Assembly: GCA_903813345.2 (NCBI GenBank)
Contig: CAIIXF020000007.1
Location: forward strand, 25,095,564 to 25,159,563
DNA length: 64,000 bases
Direction: 5' to 3'
Source: Owenia fusiformis
Taxonomy: Eukaryota > Annelida > Polychaeta > Sabellida > Oweniidae
The position numbers and the translations under genes were made by a program. Numbering within the stretch: position 1 is the stretch's first letter; every line of letters starts with the position of its first letter. Of the stretch, positions 30,301 through 45,300 are shown in pieces. The notes beneath the pieces were generated by a model, which did no database searches, was not told the origin of the DNA, and was given only the letters and a program-made list of their open reading frames with translations.

Positions 30301-33300
30301 GTCTGAAGTAGCAAAAATCCATAAACCATCGCATATGACGTCGTATGTCATGGTTAAAAAACCGTATGCTATGGTTAAGTGGAAATTTGTCAAAAATATC
30401 ATATTTTACCACTGATTACAAAAATACTGTTTTTATTTTCACATGTTATCCTATGAATATCATGCTAACTATGGAATAATTTTATTTACACCTTTGATAA
30501 TATGTCAAATCAAGAAAAATATAAGCTTTTAAAGGCTTCTAATGATTATCAAGTTGTAAATGAATTGATACATTTCATAAATAAAACTTTTCAATCAATG
30601 TTGGGAGCTATTTAAAAAAGAAAATGGAAAAGACTAGATTGTATGATAGTCATATTAAATTCAAATGTTTGGTAAACCATTTTAATATATATCTGTATAA
30701 TATGTAAATCTCTTGTAATTTATTTTGTGAGGAAACCATCTTGAATCTTGGACAAATGGCTTCTCTAAATCCCTACTTTTGTGAATCTTTTGAAAGTAAG
30801 GGATACTGGCACATACTGTAAAACACTTATAACCCTTAAACAGTTAGGGGGGGGGGCATCTGCCCCAGGAAAGTTAGAGCTGGTCAAAATAACAGAAATA
30901 CCCAATTGTCAGTAGTTTTGACATGAAATGATAAATCCTTATGTTCTTAGAAAATGAATTTCTTCAACAATAATGACTCAATATAATAATTATATTAGTA
31001 AGCTCAAATTACTGGGAATTGAATAACCTTTCCAATGATACCTAATACAACCGCCTGATTATTTATTTCCAAGATCATGGGGGTGGGGGCTAACTGTTGG
31101 TGTTATTCTCTACAGCCTAACCATTTAAGGGTAAATATCTACTACATAATACATGCATTTTTAAAGAAGTGCCTCCCTGGGTCAATTTGCTACACATTAT
31201 ATTCACGAGGAGCCCCCCGCCGCATTGAAGGAATTGTTTTTTGAGAGGAGCCCTTCAATTTGAAGGAATCGTTTTCCCTGATTATTTTCATTATTTCAAT
31301 TAGAGACTTTTGGATATCGATTTAAAGTTATTCCTTATGTTTTTCATCTAATGATCATAATTTTTCCTGGAAAAGTTGTGAAGATAAGGAAAAATGTTTA
31401 AAAGAAAAACAAGAAAGTCCACGCCTTTTGACCTGCACAGAAAACCTGCACAAAAGCTTGCTTTGGTAAATGCTAAACTTGCACATTTTCTTCATTCATT
31501 TTGGACTATTTTGAGATAATATTAGTTTAGTATGGTGTGCAGAGCACCCAATAATTTATACATATCAGGTGAACGAATGTCAATCGTCTGGGTTGACTTA
31601 ATTTTTTGTTAATAGACATTTTCATTTCCATTTTATTTCCATATGACAAATGTAATGTATGTGTATAATTTTTATGGCTATTCCAACCTATCTAATTATA
31701 TCTACATCATGAAATAACTCCCTATACAGTCTGCTTTCCTCGCATTAATACTGCTATCAGTATAATTACATAACACCTCGATAAAATTGACCTTCAACTT
31801 CATCTACATGACCACTTCCATTCAACTGATAATTTCACTTTCTTTTCTCATTTCATATATTTTCACTAACACTTTATTTTTACAAGTTGAATGCCCCCCC
31901 GCGAATATCATGAAAATTAAATCCACATGAAAAATAAGTGTTTCTTGGAAACAGCCAATCAATTATAATCCAAATAGAGATACAATTTTGACCAGTTTTG
32001 AAAAGTCAAAATGATTTGTGAAACATTTTATCATAGACTAATCAAAATGATACAACAGAGATCTGAAAAACTGACACCTTCTCTAACATCCTTTCAACAA
32101 ATAAGACTGAATTTAACTAAATGTTTGCTATCATTAACTTTATTGACAAATACATTTCTCAAAGAGAATGCATCCGTGTTGAAATATAAAATATCAAATG
32201 CAATAAATATCAAAGAAAGTATAATTACTGTAAATACTTTATAAGAATAGTGTATAAATATAGTTTAAGACTTAGACATCCGTGTGCAAAGACATTCAGT
32301 TATCTGTATATGTGAAAGGTAAGAACACTTAGATACCAGTTTTTATAAAGAAATCTTATTTCTATGGAATGAAACAGGGTATAATTTATCGCAAGTAGTG
32401 CTTTCAAAAGCAGCTGGAATGGATAGTTTAGACGCCAGACAGGATGACTTTAAAAATGGACACTTTGGACAAAAGTCGGGTCTTAACTTTTGTTTCTTGT
32501 GCGTGGTAAATGAAAGTTAATTTATTCGTAAAGAATTTGTTTAAATAAAATATGATGGTTTAAATAGTTTTTATGTACATTATAAAATATATGATTATTC
32601 ATCTAAAAGTGACTTCTTAAAATTTTCAAAACTTTTAACTTTTAATAGTCTGGACATATTTAAACAAGTACACTTCTCAGCAGGCACAAGGGTAAAACCA
32701 GTTTTGCAAGTACACTCAATGGTAGAGGTTTTAAAGTTAAATAGGTCATGGATATAATGATGGCAAAATGCCACTGTGATATTTAACAATAAGGCGTTAA
32801 CATGCAAAATATCACCACCTGCTATTTGATACATTGTTACAGACGTACAATGCTGAAAATCATATCTGGTGGTGATAACAAAAAGCTGAATTAATTGTAC
32901 AATTATACATCAATTTCTATGTTATATCATTGACAATGTGGCATTTTCTTATCATAGACAGGATACAATCCTAAGATTCCTGAGATATTTGTTCAAATGA
33001 ACTTAACTTGCTTTAAATAAAATTATAAGTTTGATGTATAGCTACCAAATCAGATTGGAATTTTGGTCACTTTGATTCAAATGCAAAAAACAATACTATC
33101 GCAAGTACACACGACAATCCCATATAAAAATGGCATTGATGGAGGTTTCAACTTTTACACTATATACTCTTTATTTAGATTATGTGGACCGAATGTTAAA
33201 TTGCTGAGATGTTGTGATTTTACATGGGAATCTTCCTCCACAGATGCACTGTTATTATACACTAACATTATCCTTTTTTCAGTTATTCAAAGATGTCGCA

Positions 33301-36300
33301 GCAATTGATTGCCATAATGCTTGTGTTGGTGTTGGTAGGATGTCCTAATATGGGCGTAGATGCCAGCATATGCATGCCATGTCTTACAAAGGCAATGACT
33401 TGTGGATATATTTTGAAAGAACCCAAAAGAGGGAACTGTTTCATTGAGCATGATAAGTGTAAGGAAAATGCTTGCAAGGAAGACAAGATAAAAAAAAATG
33501 CTGACTGTTGCCCAAAAGAAAATAATTCTGTTAATGGATAATTGAAATAAAAATGATTGGAAAATATACAATTTTAATCTTGTTTCAGTACTACTATAAC
33601 AGAGCTTCCCTGGGTAGCAAATATCTTATTTTTCGACTCAAAATGACAGCCATTTTAAATTGAGTGTCCATGTTGAAAGACATGCTGCAAAAGCAAATAT
33701 CATGTGTATATTAGACCGCGGTCCTTATTCTTCATAGCAGCTTATGCAGTATAATCAAGCAATGAGTAAGACAACTTTACAAGGCTGAAACTACCTACCA
33801 TAATTTACAAGAAGTAACAGTTTGACCTGTGTATTATACAGAATATCCAATACCGAGGCATTAACATGCAAAATGTCACCTCCTGCCATTTGTTACAGAT
33901 GCTGAAATCCAAACACCATCCACAAAAAAACGTTGGAGACTATAACAATATGTCACCACATAAAAACAGCAATCCCTCTGAACAAAACATATTTTATAAA
34001 ATCAATCATTGTTTTATAGATTTCATGATAGATATAACCAGGCAATAGTATTGCCTCCTTTTGCAAAAACTACTTAATACACATGAAAATAATTTCCTAT
34101 ATCTACCAGGGTAAGCACAATTTTGCCAAATTCTGCTGATTCTGCAGTATTACGATCGCATCAGAAATCTTAGATGTGAAAATTTGACCAGGGTTGTTCA
34201 TTTTCCTTGCTCGTAAAATGTCTAAAAATTGGGCAATAGTTAGCAATAACCTCCTGGTGCCCGTACAGTTCTCTGACTTCCTGGCTGATTTTGGCAAAAC
34301 TTGGCAGAAATAGGTGAATGTTAATACATGTTAACCTGACATCACAATTCAATGTGACATCACATAACTGACATAACATGTAATGCGGCATTATGCATTT
34401 GTTTGATAGCGAGACAATAGATACAGACGATGAGGTCACAAATATAGAAACAAAGTAAGTCTCGATGTAAAATAAGAATAAGAGATGTTCATATAATTGA
34501 ATCCCATTGATGAATAAAATAATGCAATTAAGGATTGGTTTTTCATTACAATTTAATCAAATAACAAAGATTCTAATTAAAACTACACAAAGCCACTAAA
34601 ATGTTAACCCTGACAAAATTATTTAAGATTTTTCATTTTCATTTAATCTTATCAAAAAGGCAGAAACGAAAAGAGGAAACATTAGAAATACTATGGAAAT
34701 AATAAAAAGAACTTCCAATCATGTGACAATCTGAAAATTGATATCCAAGGATTTTTAAAGAAAACCTAAATAAAAAGTGTATCTATGATTATAACTTTTA
34801 GGAAGAGATAGATATAATATATATGAGAAAGGTACAGATCCCCAATCAACAGTCATTTCATCCCATTTTGACCAAGAACAGGTAAACATACTGAAAATAG
34901 GTAAGTTTTGATATGAGTTTTATTCTGAAGGCATGGATTAAATTTATGAATATTTCTCTTTCAAAAATCTAAAAATGCTTTTCTCATATTGAAAAGAGGT
35001 AAGTTCATATTTGAGTTTTATTTTCAAGGCATGGATAAAATTATGAATATTTCTTTTAAACATTTAAAGATTATTTTCCCATATTGAAAAGAGGTAAGTT
35101 TTGATTCGAGTTTTATTTTCAAGGCATGGATAAAATTATGAATATTTCTTTCAAACATTTAAAGATTCTTTTCTCATATTGAAAAGAGTTAAGTTTATAT
35201 TTGAGTCTCATTTTCAAGGCATGGATAAGATTTTGAATATTTCTCTTTCAAAAATTCAAAAATGCTTTTCTCATATTGAAAAGAGGGAAGTTTTTACTTA
35301 AGTTTTATTTTCAAGGCATGGATAAAATTATGAATATTTCTTTTAAACATTTAAAGATTATTTTCTCATATTGAAAAGAGGTAAGTTTTGATTTGAGTTT
35401 TATTTTCAAGCCATGGATAAAATTTATGAATATTTCTCTTTCAAAAATTCAAAAATGCTTTTCTCATATCGAAAAGAGTAGAGTTTATATTTGAGTTTCA
35501 TTTTCAGGGCATGGATAAATTTATGAATATTTCTCTCAAACATTTAAAAATGCTTTCCTCATATTGAAAAGAGTTAAGTTTATATTTGAGTTTCATTTTC
35601 AAGGTATGGATAAAAGATGGGTATCCATATGGCGAACTTTTTGAACACACATTTCTCTTAAATCAGTCATCAAAAAGTTCTGAAAATTTGTCACATTGTA
35701 AATTTAATGGTCATCTTTTGAATGGTTACAACATAATTTGAAAAATATATGTGTACTCTCATCTACTTAACAATATTCAGTTGTAAAGAGAAACGGCGTG
35801 AAATAAACGTAACTGAAAAAATTGAATCCATATTTTCTATAGATCATCATTCTGCTTTGAATCCTTGACAAAGTCAAGTCAAGTCAAGGTTACCGCTATG
35901 AGTTGGCTCAGAATTTGATTTCCAGTTTAGACTTTACTTTTATTTCAGATTAATAAAGAAAGATGTCACCACGTGTAATTGCCCTACTCTGTGTGCTCGT
36001 GCTAGTTGGATGGCCAGACATGAGTGTGGATGCTTTTTGTCCTGGTTGTTCAAAAGAAGCAAGTGCATGTGTAGGGATAACAGATGACAAGGTCAAAAGA
36101 AATGATTGCTTTGATAATGTATATGATCCATGCGAAGCGGAAAAGTGTCCATAGAGTTTGAACAATGTGGACAACTGATATCTTTAACATGTACACTGGT
36201 ACAATGAATATCAAATAAAAAAAGACAATAAAAAAACAGTTGTTTTTTGTCTCTAATGTAACTTTCAGGTATGATAGCTCATTGGAACCAAATGGGAGGG

Positions 36301-39300
36301 AATACTTGTTTAAGTGAGAATGGTTAATTTGCTGTGCCACTTACTCAGTCAAAAACTCACAATCAGTCAGAACATTCAATCAGGCAAGAACATCCAATCA
36401 GTCGAGAACACCCACTCATGCCAATCAGTCAATAACACCCAATCATGCCAATAAGTCAAGAACACTTAATCGGGCAAGAATATTCAATCAGTCATTTACC
36501 GAATGGCAAAAGTAGAAAAAATCCGAACATTTTGAACTGATTAAGATCTTTAAATTGTGAAGGTCTGAGTACCTGGACCTCTTAGAAAACATCCAAACAT
36601 ATCAAAAAGTGAAGATGGGTCAATTTGATTCTCGTTCTACGAGGATATTAATTTTTAATGGTGTAAATTGTTCACAATTCTAAATCAAGAAGTCGCTCGT
36701 ATTTCTGTCGTATTTAGGAAATCATGTTGCCGAAAATCAGTGCACAGTGTTCATGGTGTTGTTGTAAAATTGCGTATGTGTCGTTTGAAACCCTCTCTAT
36801 CGCAATTTTATTATAAACTAACACCTTAGGGTTAAACTTTTGTTCGAGGAATTAACTCATTTTCATCAATAAATATTAACCCATCAGGATTCCTACTAGT
36901 AAAAAACTAACGTTTAAACCTCAAACAAGTCAATTGTCATTATCACTTACTACTAAACCTAAGTGAGATATGGCTCTTGCCTCAGCACGAGCCAAAAAAG
37001 GGACCAATAAAGTGTTTACATCTATAAGTTTTCAGATTCGAGAGGTGCAGCTTGAATATATAGGTTCTACTGTATTTAAAAAGATGTATTTTATTGCAGA
37101 CAATGAGATTCGATTTTTAAATGTGGTGCCTTATATCAATCAAAATACCTTTTGATATAATATACTAATGAATACATCCATAAAACTGCTAGCAATAATG
37201 CAAAGGTATAGATTGTTTCTATCTCTCTTATATCACCAAAAATTGATGGAAGTGGAAATTACATTGTGATATTTTCATTACATGGTGCCACATTGACCAG
37301 TCAGAATAGAGGGATATTCAAAGATCCTTTCCCCTATTTACCCCATATTAACTGAACATGAAAATGCTATTCAGATTAACCTGACATACTTCAGGTAAAT
37401 GTGACACCACAAGATAACCTGACATAACCTAAATTGATGAATTGATGAATAGTATACAGAAAAATAAAAAAAGCAATTTAGGATTGGTTCTTCATTATAC
37501 TTTAATCTTACAAAACAGGATTTCAATCAAATACACAAATCCCCTGAAATGATTATCTCTAACAAAATATAATAAATAGATGTGACGAAGATACAGATAT
37601 TCAGTCAGCCTACATTGATAGCAGGTAGAAGTATTGGACAGGTAGGTTTTAATTTGAGTAAATTTTTATTTGAGTAAGTTTTTATTTTAGTTTTTCATAC
37701 TCGAGTAGAAATCGCAAGATGTTTTTGTTTTGGTACACTCTTAATTTGTTTGGGAGTAACTTCAGCAAAATGTGTTGTATTAAAACAAAATTATTCTGAT
37801 AGAATTAATACAGTGATGATAGTTGAGTGAATTAATTGAAACTTTATTTATTGCAAGAGATCATTATGACAGCAACTGATTTTTTTAAAATCTCAACTAT
37901 TATTCTAAACCAATGAGACAAGGCTCATGATATAAAATTGTTAAAATATTGTTTTGATTATGTGAATGTTTTATTTCATAAGTTGATAAGTCTATGTCAA
38001 ACTACAAGTCTTGAAATGTTTCAAATATAAGCCTTCAAATGAATTAATTTAAATTTCTTTCCGTCTATTGGGCAAAATAATAGCATTTAGATTAGAGATG
38101 CAAAAAACAATATTCAGTTGTAAAGAGAAACGGCGTGAAATAAACATAACTAAAAAAAAAATTGAATCTATATTATCTATAGAATAATCCTTCTGCTTTG
38201 AATTAATGACTAAGTCAAGGTTGCAGCTATGACTTGGCTCAGAATTTGATTTCCAGAGTTTAGACTTTACTTTTATTTCAGATTAATAAAGAAAGATGTC
38301 ACCACGTGTTATTGCCCTACTCTGTGTGCTTGTGCTAGTTGGATGGCCAGACATGAGTGTGGATGCTTTTTGTCCTGGTTGTTCAGACGAAGCAAGTCAA
38401 TGTGCGGCAATAGCAGACATGACCGCAAGAAAGGATTGCTTTGATAATGTATATGATCCATGCGCAGCGGAAAAGTGTCCAAGAGTTTGAACAATGTGGA
38501 CAACTGATATCTTTAACATGTACACTGGTACAATGAATATCAAATAAAAAAAGACAATAAAAAAACAGTTGTTTTTGTTTCTAATGTAACTTTCAGGTAT
38601 GATAGCTCATTGGAACCAAATGGGAGGGAATACTTGTTTAAGTGAGAATGGTTAATTTGCTGTGCCACTCACTCAGGCAAGAAGACTCAATCGGGCAAGA
38701 ACACTCAATCAGGCAAGAACACTCAATCAGGCAAGAACACTCAATCAGTCAAGAACACCAAATCATGCCAATAAGTCAAGAAGACTCAATCAGTTAAGAA
38801 CACTCAACCAAGCAACAATACTCAATCAGTCAAGAATACCCAATCATGCCAATAAGTCAAGAACTCACAATCAGCCAAGAACACTCAATCAGTCAAGAAC
38901 ACCAAATCATGCCAATAAGTCAAGAACACTCAATCAGTTAAGAACACTCAACCAAGCAACAATACTCAATCAGGCAACAAGCCTCATTAATGTGACACTC
39001 GATTAGGCAAAATGTCTAACAAGGCATTGTTAGCCATTACAGTATATCCCTATCATTAAATATATGCCTGAGGTCTGTCATCACAGCTATATAATGACAA
39101 AACAAAGGCATACATTAAATGATATGGACATAATTGTTGTATTACATACCTTTATGTCCATGGCTACATTAAATCAATGACATCACATGTCTGTGTGCGA
39201 GTGAAATTTGGAAGAAATTGAGTTTCCCACAAAATCGCAGGTTAATCCGGTAGCCGATAGGCGTTAGTTGCATTTGCGAATACAAGCTTAGTAGATCAAA

Positions 39301-42300
39301 GTTCTTGTAAATAATGGGAGAGTCAATTAATCATAAATGTACTGCAGCTGACATAATTTTCAAAGGGTGAAAACACAATGCAGTGATATCCACAGGATTT
39401 TTTCTCAAGTGGGTGCAAAATTTTCATTTTCACAATTCAAACCAAAATTGGTCAAAATATGCCCATTTTTCATGATTTTTCTCATTTTCAAGTGGGTGGA
39501 AATGGATTTTCAGGTGGGTGCAAGACTATTTTCAAAATGTCAGGTGGGTGCTGCTCCCACTTTATTTAATGCTGGGGAGATCACTGCAATGTCATGGAAA
39601 AGTTTGATGGTGGGTTGATTAGGCCTAATCATAGGTTTGGTGATTTATGTGGAAAAGGAATAAGTGACAAATTTCATATCATTTATGACAAAAAATACCT
39701 TCCTTATTGTTATTGCAAGAGACCAAACATACTGAAGTTTGAGAAATTAATGAAATCTAGCAAATTCTATGTAGAGGCTGATCAAAAATTTCAATAACTA
39801 ATATTATATTTTTACATACTTTTAGTGGAATAATTTTAATATTACCCTTTTGTATCTGATAGTTCTACAAATTCAGTGGTTTGTATCAAAACAATATGTT
39901 TTCTTTCAGGTGAAGTCCCAATGATAGTAAAATATCAATCCAACTCTCTGAAGAATTATGGATTAGGACCCCACCTCTGGGCTTTCAATAGCAGGGGGCG
40001 AGTGTCCGAAATCGCCGTTTGTTTTCGATATTTCGCCTTTGTTATAAGTTAAATATTGTCTAAGTTTTGGGGGAAAATTTAAAGTCGTCTATAGCCTATC
40101 CTTTATTTTATTCAGCGATCTTGTTTTGCACTTCCTTGTCTATGATTTGTACCTCAGTTTCGAACTGCAAGGGAACTCACTATAATCGTAATCGTGACCC
40201 ACCACTTACCAAAAGCTGGAACATGTATACCTTTATACTTAACCGGCCAAGTATTAACAGTACAAAAGGTAGAAAAAATCCATCAGGTCCATAATTAAAA
40301 AAAAAATGTGTATCTTAAATTTATTTAGAACTACGCCTTTGTACCAGCGACACACTTTCACAATGAAACACAATGACGAAAATTGCAACTTTAGGATCTT
40401 GAAAAAAGTTGCAATATCCTTCCTGGTTAGAATAGGTTTCGACGTTCAACTAAAAACACTATATAAAATAACTATCTATACACCATCAATGCGGGGTGTC
40501 ACATTCATTGCAACACACCTTGCAACAATGTCTTATGAGGGTAATTTCTTATATTGAGAAGTTTATCATCTATTGCAATCAAATACTTGTAGCTACAAAA
40601 AGCGAATTTGTTTGAGCAGTCTTAGCTCGACATATTATAAAGAAAAGAAAACAATATTTATACCATGGTATTCTTAGTAGACTGTTCAATTTGGAATTTT
40701 GAAGCTTAGCCAAACATCAGCTTTCTAACAAAGATCATCAAAAAAAGATTTTATCAAAGTCTTCCATGCAAATGAAGGTGCGAATTCACATTAACAAATT
40801 AAGATAAGATCCACAATATGTTTTCAAATGGTTAAATGCGCAAAATGGGTAGATATGTTTTCCTTAATAATGTGTGAGGAGGCCTTTCAGCCAATTTTTC
40901 GAAAACCCATCCTTGAATTTAAGCATAAATGAAGTCCTTTGAAGAAGGATGCGAAAACCTAGTGAGAGCAAGTTTGGTGTAGAGGGGAGGGGGATATCTC
41001 CCGCCTCGGTCTCTCTCTTGCAAACAGAGAAAATATTTATTTCTTCATCCTCAAACTGATTGAAACGATTGAAACGCAATTAACAGTGTATATATGTATC
41101 TAATTCACCTATTACAATACAACAATTCTAGTTTGTTTTGTTTGTTGTTTCGTTGTAATGGTATTGCTATACAACTCAGATTCAAGTATGATCCATTAAA
41201 TAATATTTATTCAATTTCCTGGATTATCACTCTGTATAAAAGTCTGCACAATTCACAGTTGAGTTTTTGAAAAGACCCAAATTTGAAGCCGGTCATCCAT
41301 CTCCATAAGCCGTCTGCCCGCAAGTCAGCATTAAAGACCACTGCAGGTATACAGGAGCTAGGTCTTGAGGTCTAAGACCATGCACAATACTCTTCTGATC
41401 ATGCAATGTCTATAGTCGGCGCGGTAAGACCTTTAAATATGACAATGACCTTCTCCAAGTTGTTCAATCGACGCTGCGATTCACTCATATGTTTGAGTCA
41501 TGGATACCATGGATACAGAGTTCTACTCTTGTACTGACCAAAGAGTCTACTTTTCAAAGTAGAGGATACAATTACAATATCAAATGATGTAAAGCAAATT
41601 TAATTCCCTCCAGTTGTTGCATTTCAACTTTGACATGTGATGTACAAAGTCTCTGTAACTCTCTGCATGTAATGTTGCCCGGGTATTGTGATATCATGTT
41701 ATCATAGCAACCATAACTCTACCTGAATTACATAATTTTTGTCGAAACTTTGCAATTGTAGATACAATACATGAAGGTACATTATGTAAAATTTTGGAGA
41801 CAATTTGTGCAAATCTAACAGAATACCAGGACCAGTCCTGTTACTTTTGGAACACCCTGTATGTCACCATTTCTGGCAATGTCTGGAAGTGGTAAAAAAC
41901 TAAAATGAATCTGATATACACATACACATAATCACAAGTGAATCATCTATTAATACATCACTCTCATTTTAATAATGAGAATTCTAGATTTTGAATTATA
42001 TCAAAAGTGCTCAATTCAACAGATGCATTTGGATTTGTGAAATGCAACCTCTGGAAGGGTAAGTTATCTTATAAAAGGTAATTGACATTCTGTATAAGTT
42101 GCCCTAGTCATTCCACAGTTCCAGGTGTTATTTTGTGGAGCCCATGTCTTGCCACATCACACGTGGAAATCACTTTGACAAACCTGCAAAAGTAAAATCT
42201 TGGACATCTTTCTTTCGGTCCATGGACTCTAAAACAACAAGAATAATTGCATTGTCGGGAGCGTAAAATTGGTTATTTTGAATGCCGCCTCTTGTATTTT

Positions 42301-45300
42301 TCACCTGCCTCTTGTACACAAAGTTACTGAAACCACTGCACCTTCTAGACATTTCTAAATGTAAATTTACATGTTGATTTCAAATAGGATATCGACTTTG
42401 ACTGAATTTTGAATGACGTAAATCAAGGTTATTTCTATTCACTTCTAGTCTATTCATCACTAGCAGTCCTAAGTTGCAAAATGATAAACTATTATTTAGA
42501 AAATATATATTTGGGTAGTTAAACTACTTGCTATACCAGGCCAGCGGCTGTCATAAATGTCATGTCTAATGTTCTAAACAGTAAACGATATCACTGATAA
42601 AAGAAGTTATTTTAAATTAAGCAGAGGATGTCATATAACAAGATAGACACAAAATAAAAGTATAACAGCAAATAGAGCAGCTTATCCCACCAAACAAAAC
42701 ATGGTTATTTTTGGGAAATTGAAGATTTTTTTATTTATTCAACACTGTTTATGGAACTTACTCACCTCTTAATTATATGCCATTACCTTATATAATTGAC
42801 TAGTCCAAAGGTCTTACACCCCTAATGAATAAATGGGATGAATAAACTCGTCCACACACTCCCTATTCATGTGCCATGCTACGACCTTGTCATATTACCT
42901 AGGGATCTCGAAGAAACAACAAAAAAGCAAAAAGTTACCTTCAAGAGGGGATGGTTGGGTGGGTCTCTGATAATTAAGAGGTAAGTATGTTCCATGAACG
43001 GTTGATTTAATAAAAAACATTTTCAGTTTATATCACTTACTTTGTCATAGCATGTAATAAATTGGATAGGTGGGGTAAAAAACTTCATCATTCTTTCCAT
43101 TTATTCATTAGGGGTGTTAGACCTTTGGAAAAGTCAATTATTTAAGGTAATGGCATATAATTAAGAGGGAAGTAAGTGATATAAACTGTGCCTTTCAGTT
43201 TCTATGCTAAAGGTCAAACAGGTAGATTTTGTAAAGATATGTAGTAAGTTTTAACTAGACAACAGCAACACCAAAGTGTAGCAAATCCCGTCGAACAGCC
43301 ATGGCTGGCATTTTTATAAACAAAATATATAGCAAAAATGGAAGCCATTTTTCAAAATGGCCACCTTCTACCAAAAGTGTCATTAGACAGTGTGCCATGC
43401 TTATAGTATTCACATACCAAATATGAACAAAATCTTTTCGAGTTATACAAAAATGGCGGCCATTTTTTAATAAGTGGCCATTTTGAAAATCGCCCTTCGA
43501 GCTGAATTTCTACCCCCATAGGGCAGATGTGTACAAATATGAACAAAATGGGGCCAACGGTATTTGAGTTATTGATTGGACGGACGAAGGCGTTCCCTAT
43601 ATCCCTCTGAACTTCGTTTGATGGGATAAAAACTTAGCTTAATCAAAGTTGAACAAGCTTTAATATGATATATAACATAAGGGGTATGTCATTCAGGATT
43701 GATGGTTGACTTGGGACAGTCATTATGAAATACTGTTTATGAATTTAATCTAATTCAATCTAATAATTGTTGATTTATATTTCCAGATTTCAATAAAAGA
43801 TGTCACCAAAAGCAATCATTGTACTCTTTGCGTTAGTCCTAATCGGATGCCCATATTTGGTCGTAGAGGGGAAATTAAGCAATAAGGTGTGTTTTCCATG
43901 TTATTTCCTGAAGCAAAAATGTGACGCATTTGACGCTGCAGATAAGGAGAAAGCTGACTGTCTCGCAAAATTTGCAAAATGTAAAAAGGACAGATGTTCA
44001 TCATAAACTTACCCATGGGATTTTCAAAGACAATTTGGAACAACTAATATTTTTGATAATTTATGGACATTTTTATCATTGTCTCATGACAAACATTTCG
44101 CAAAAATATAACTTTTTGGTGTCTGGGATCACTGGCCAATTATTCCCTGAACATGTCCCTTATGACTTTATAGCTGTGGATCATTGAAAAATAATAGATT
44201 CATCTTTAAATAAATATGAACTGATGGAAATTGCCTTAATGTGTTACGAACTTATGTGAATCAATGTATCAGAGGTGACAGAAACTAATTGCTTAAATGT
44301 TTATGAACAGCTTTAATGTTTTAAAAACATGAGCCATGTACCAAAGGTGACATAAATTGATTTAATGTTTTATTCACTTACATGAGCCATGTACCAAAGG
44401 TGACAGAAATTGCTTTAATGTTTTATTCACTTACATGAGCCATGTACCAAATGTGACAGAAATTGCTTTAATGGTTTATTCACTTACATGAGCCATGTAT
44501 CAAATGTGACAGAAATTGCTTTAATGGTTTATTCACTTAAATGAGCCATGTACCAAAGGTGACAGAAATTGCTTTAATGGTTTATTCACTTAAATGAGCC
44601 ATGTATCAAATGTGACAGAATTTTTAGAAATATTTTATTCACTTACATGAGCCATGTACCAAATGTGAAAGAAATTGCTTTAATGGTTTACTTACTTACA
44701 TGAACCATGTACCAAAGGTGACATAAATTGCTTTAATGTTTTATTCACTTACATGAGCCATGTACCAAAGGTGACATAAATTGCGTTAATGGTTTATTCA
44801 CTTACATGAGCCATGTACCAAATGTGACAGAAATTGCTTTAATGGTTAACATACTTAAACAAGCAATGTAACATAGGAAACATAGGGATACTTTCTGCTG
44901 AAAATAATACAAAAGTACCCCACAGGAAAGCCTTCAGCAGAGTGTGACCAGGTGGCATCTGCCTGGCTCACCATTGGGATCAGTACAGTTGCATAATCAT
45001 GCGGGTCCAACTACTCAGGGTGTATCAAAACCACTTTGTACCACAAAACCTCTAATTTGAATTTTGAATCAGGTGCTTGAAAATCAAGGATTGTGCGACT
45101 CACATTGTTTTTCTTCAAGCTTGCTCCAGTAAAAGCAAAACATGGCTTTCAGTTGGTGCATTCCTTTATTGTACAGAGTATCTCGTTTCAACACCATCTG
45201 GGTCCCCAGCTGTGAAATCACTCACATTTTTATAGATTTTAATTGTAAGTCTCGTTACCCCGCCAGTCTTTTCTTCATTGTCACCAATAATTTCCAAATG

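Noticed and set aside
38662-39006. Plus-strand 114-codon open frame after gene 5
   Set aside because: It is an 18-bp tandem repeat read in a frame that stays open because the unit is divisible by three; no signal, start context or family features.
40067-40557. Two plus-strand open frames, one with a hydrophobic N-terminal part
   Set aside because: They lack the family's MSP start, cysteine framework, upstream acceptor and any recognisable domain.
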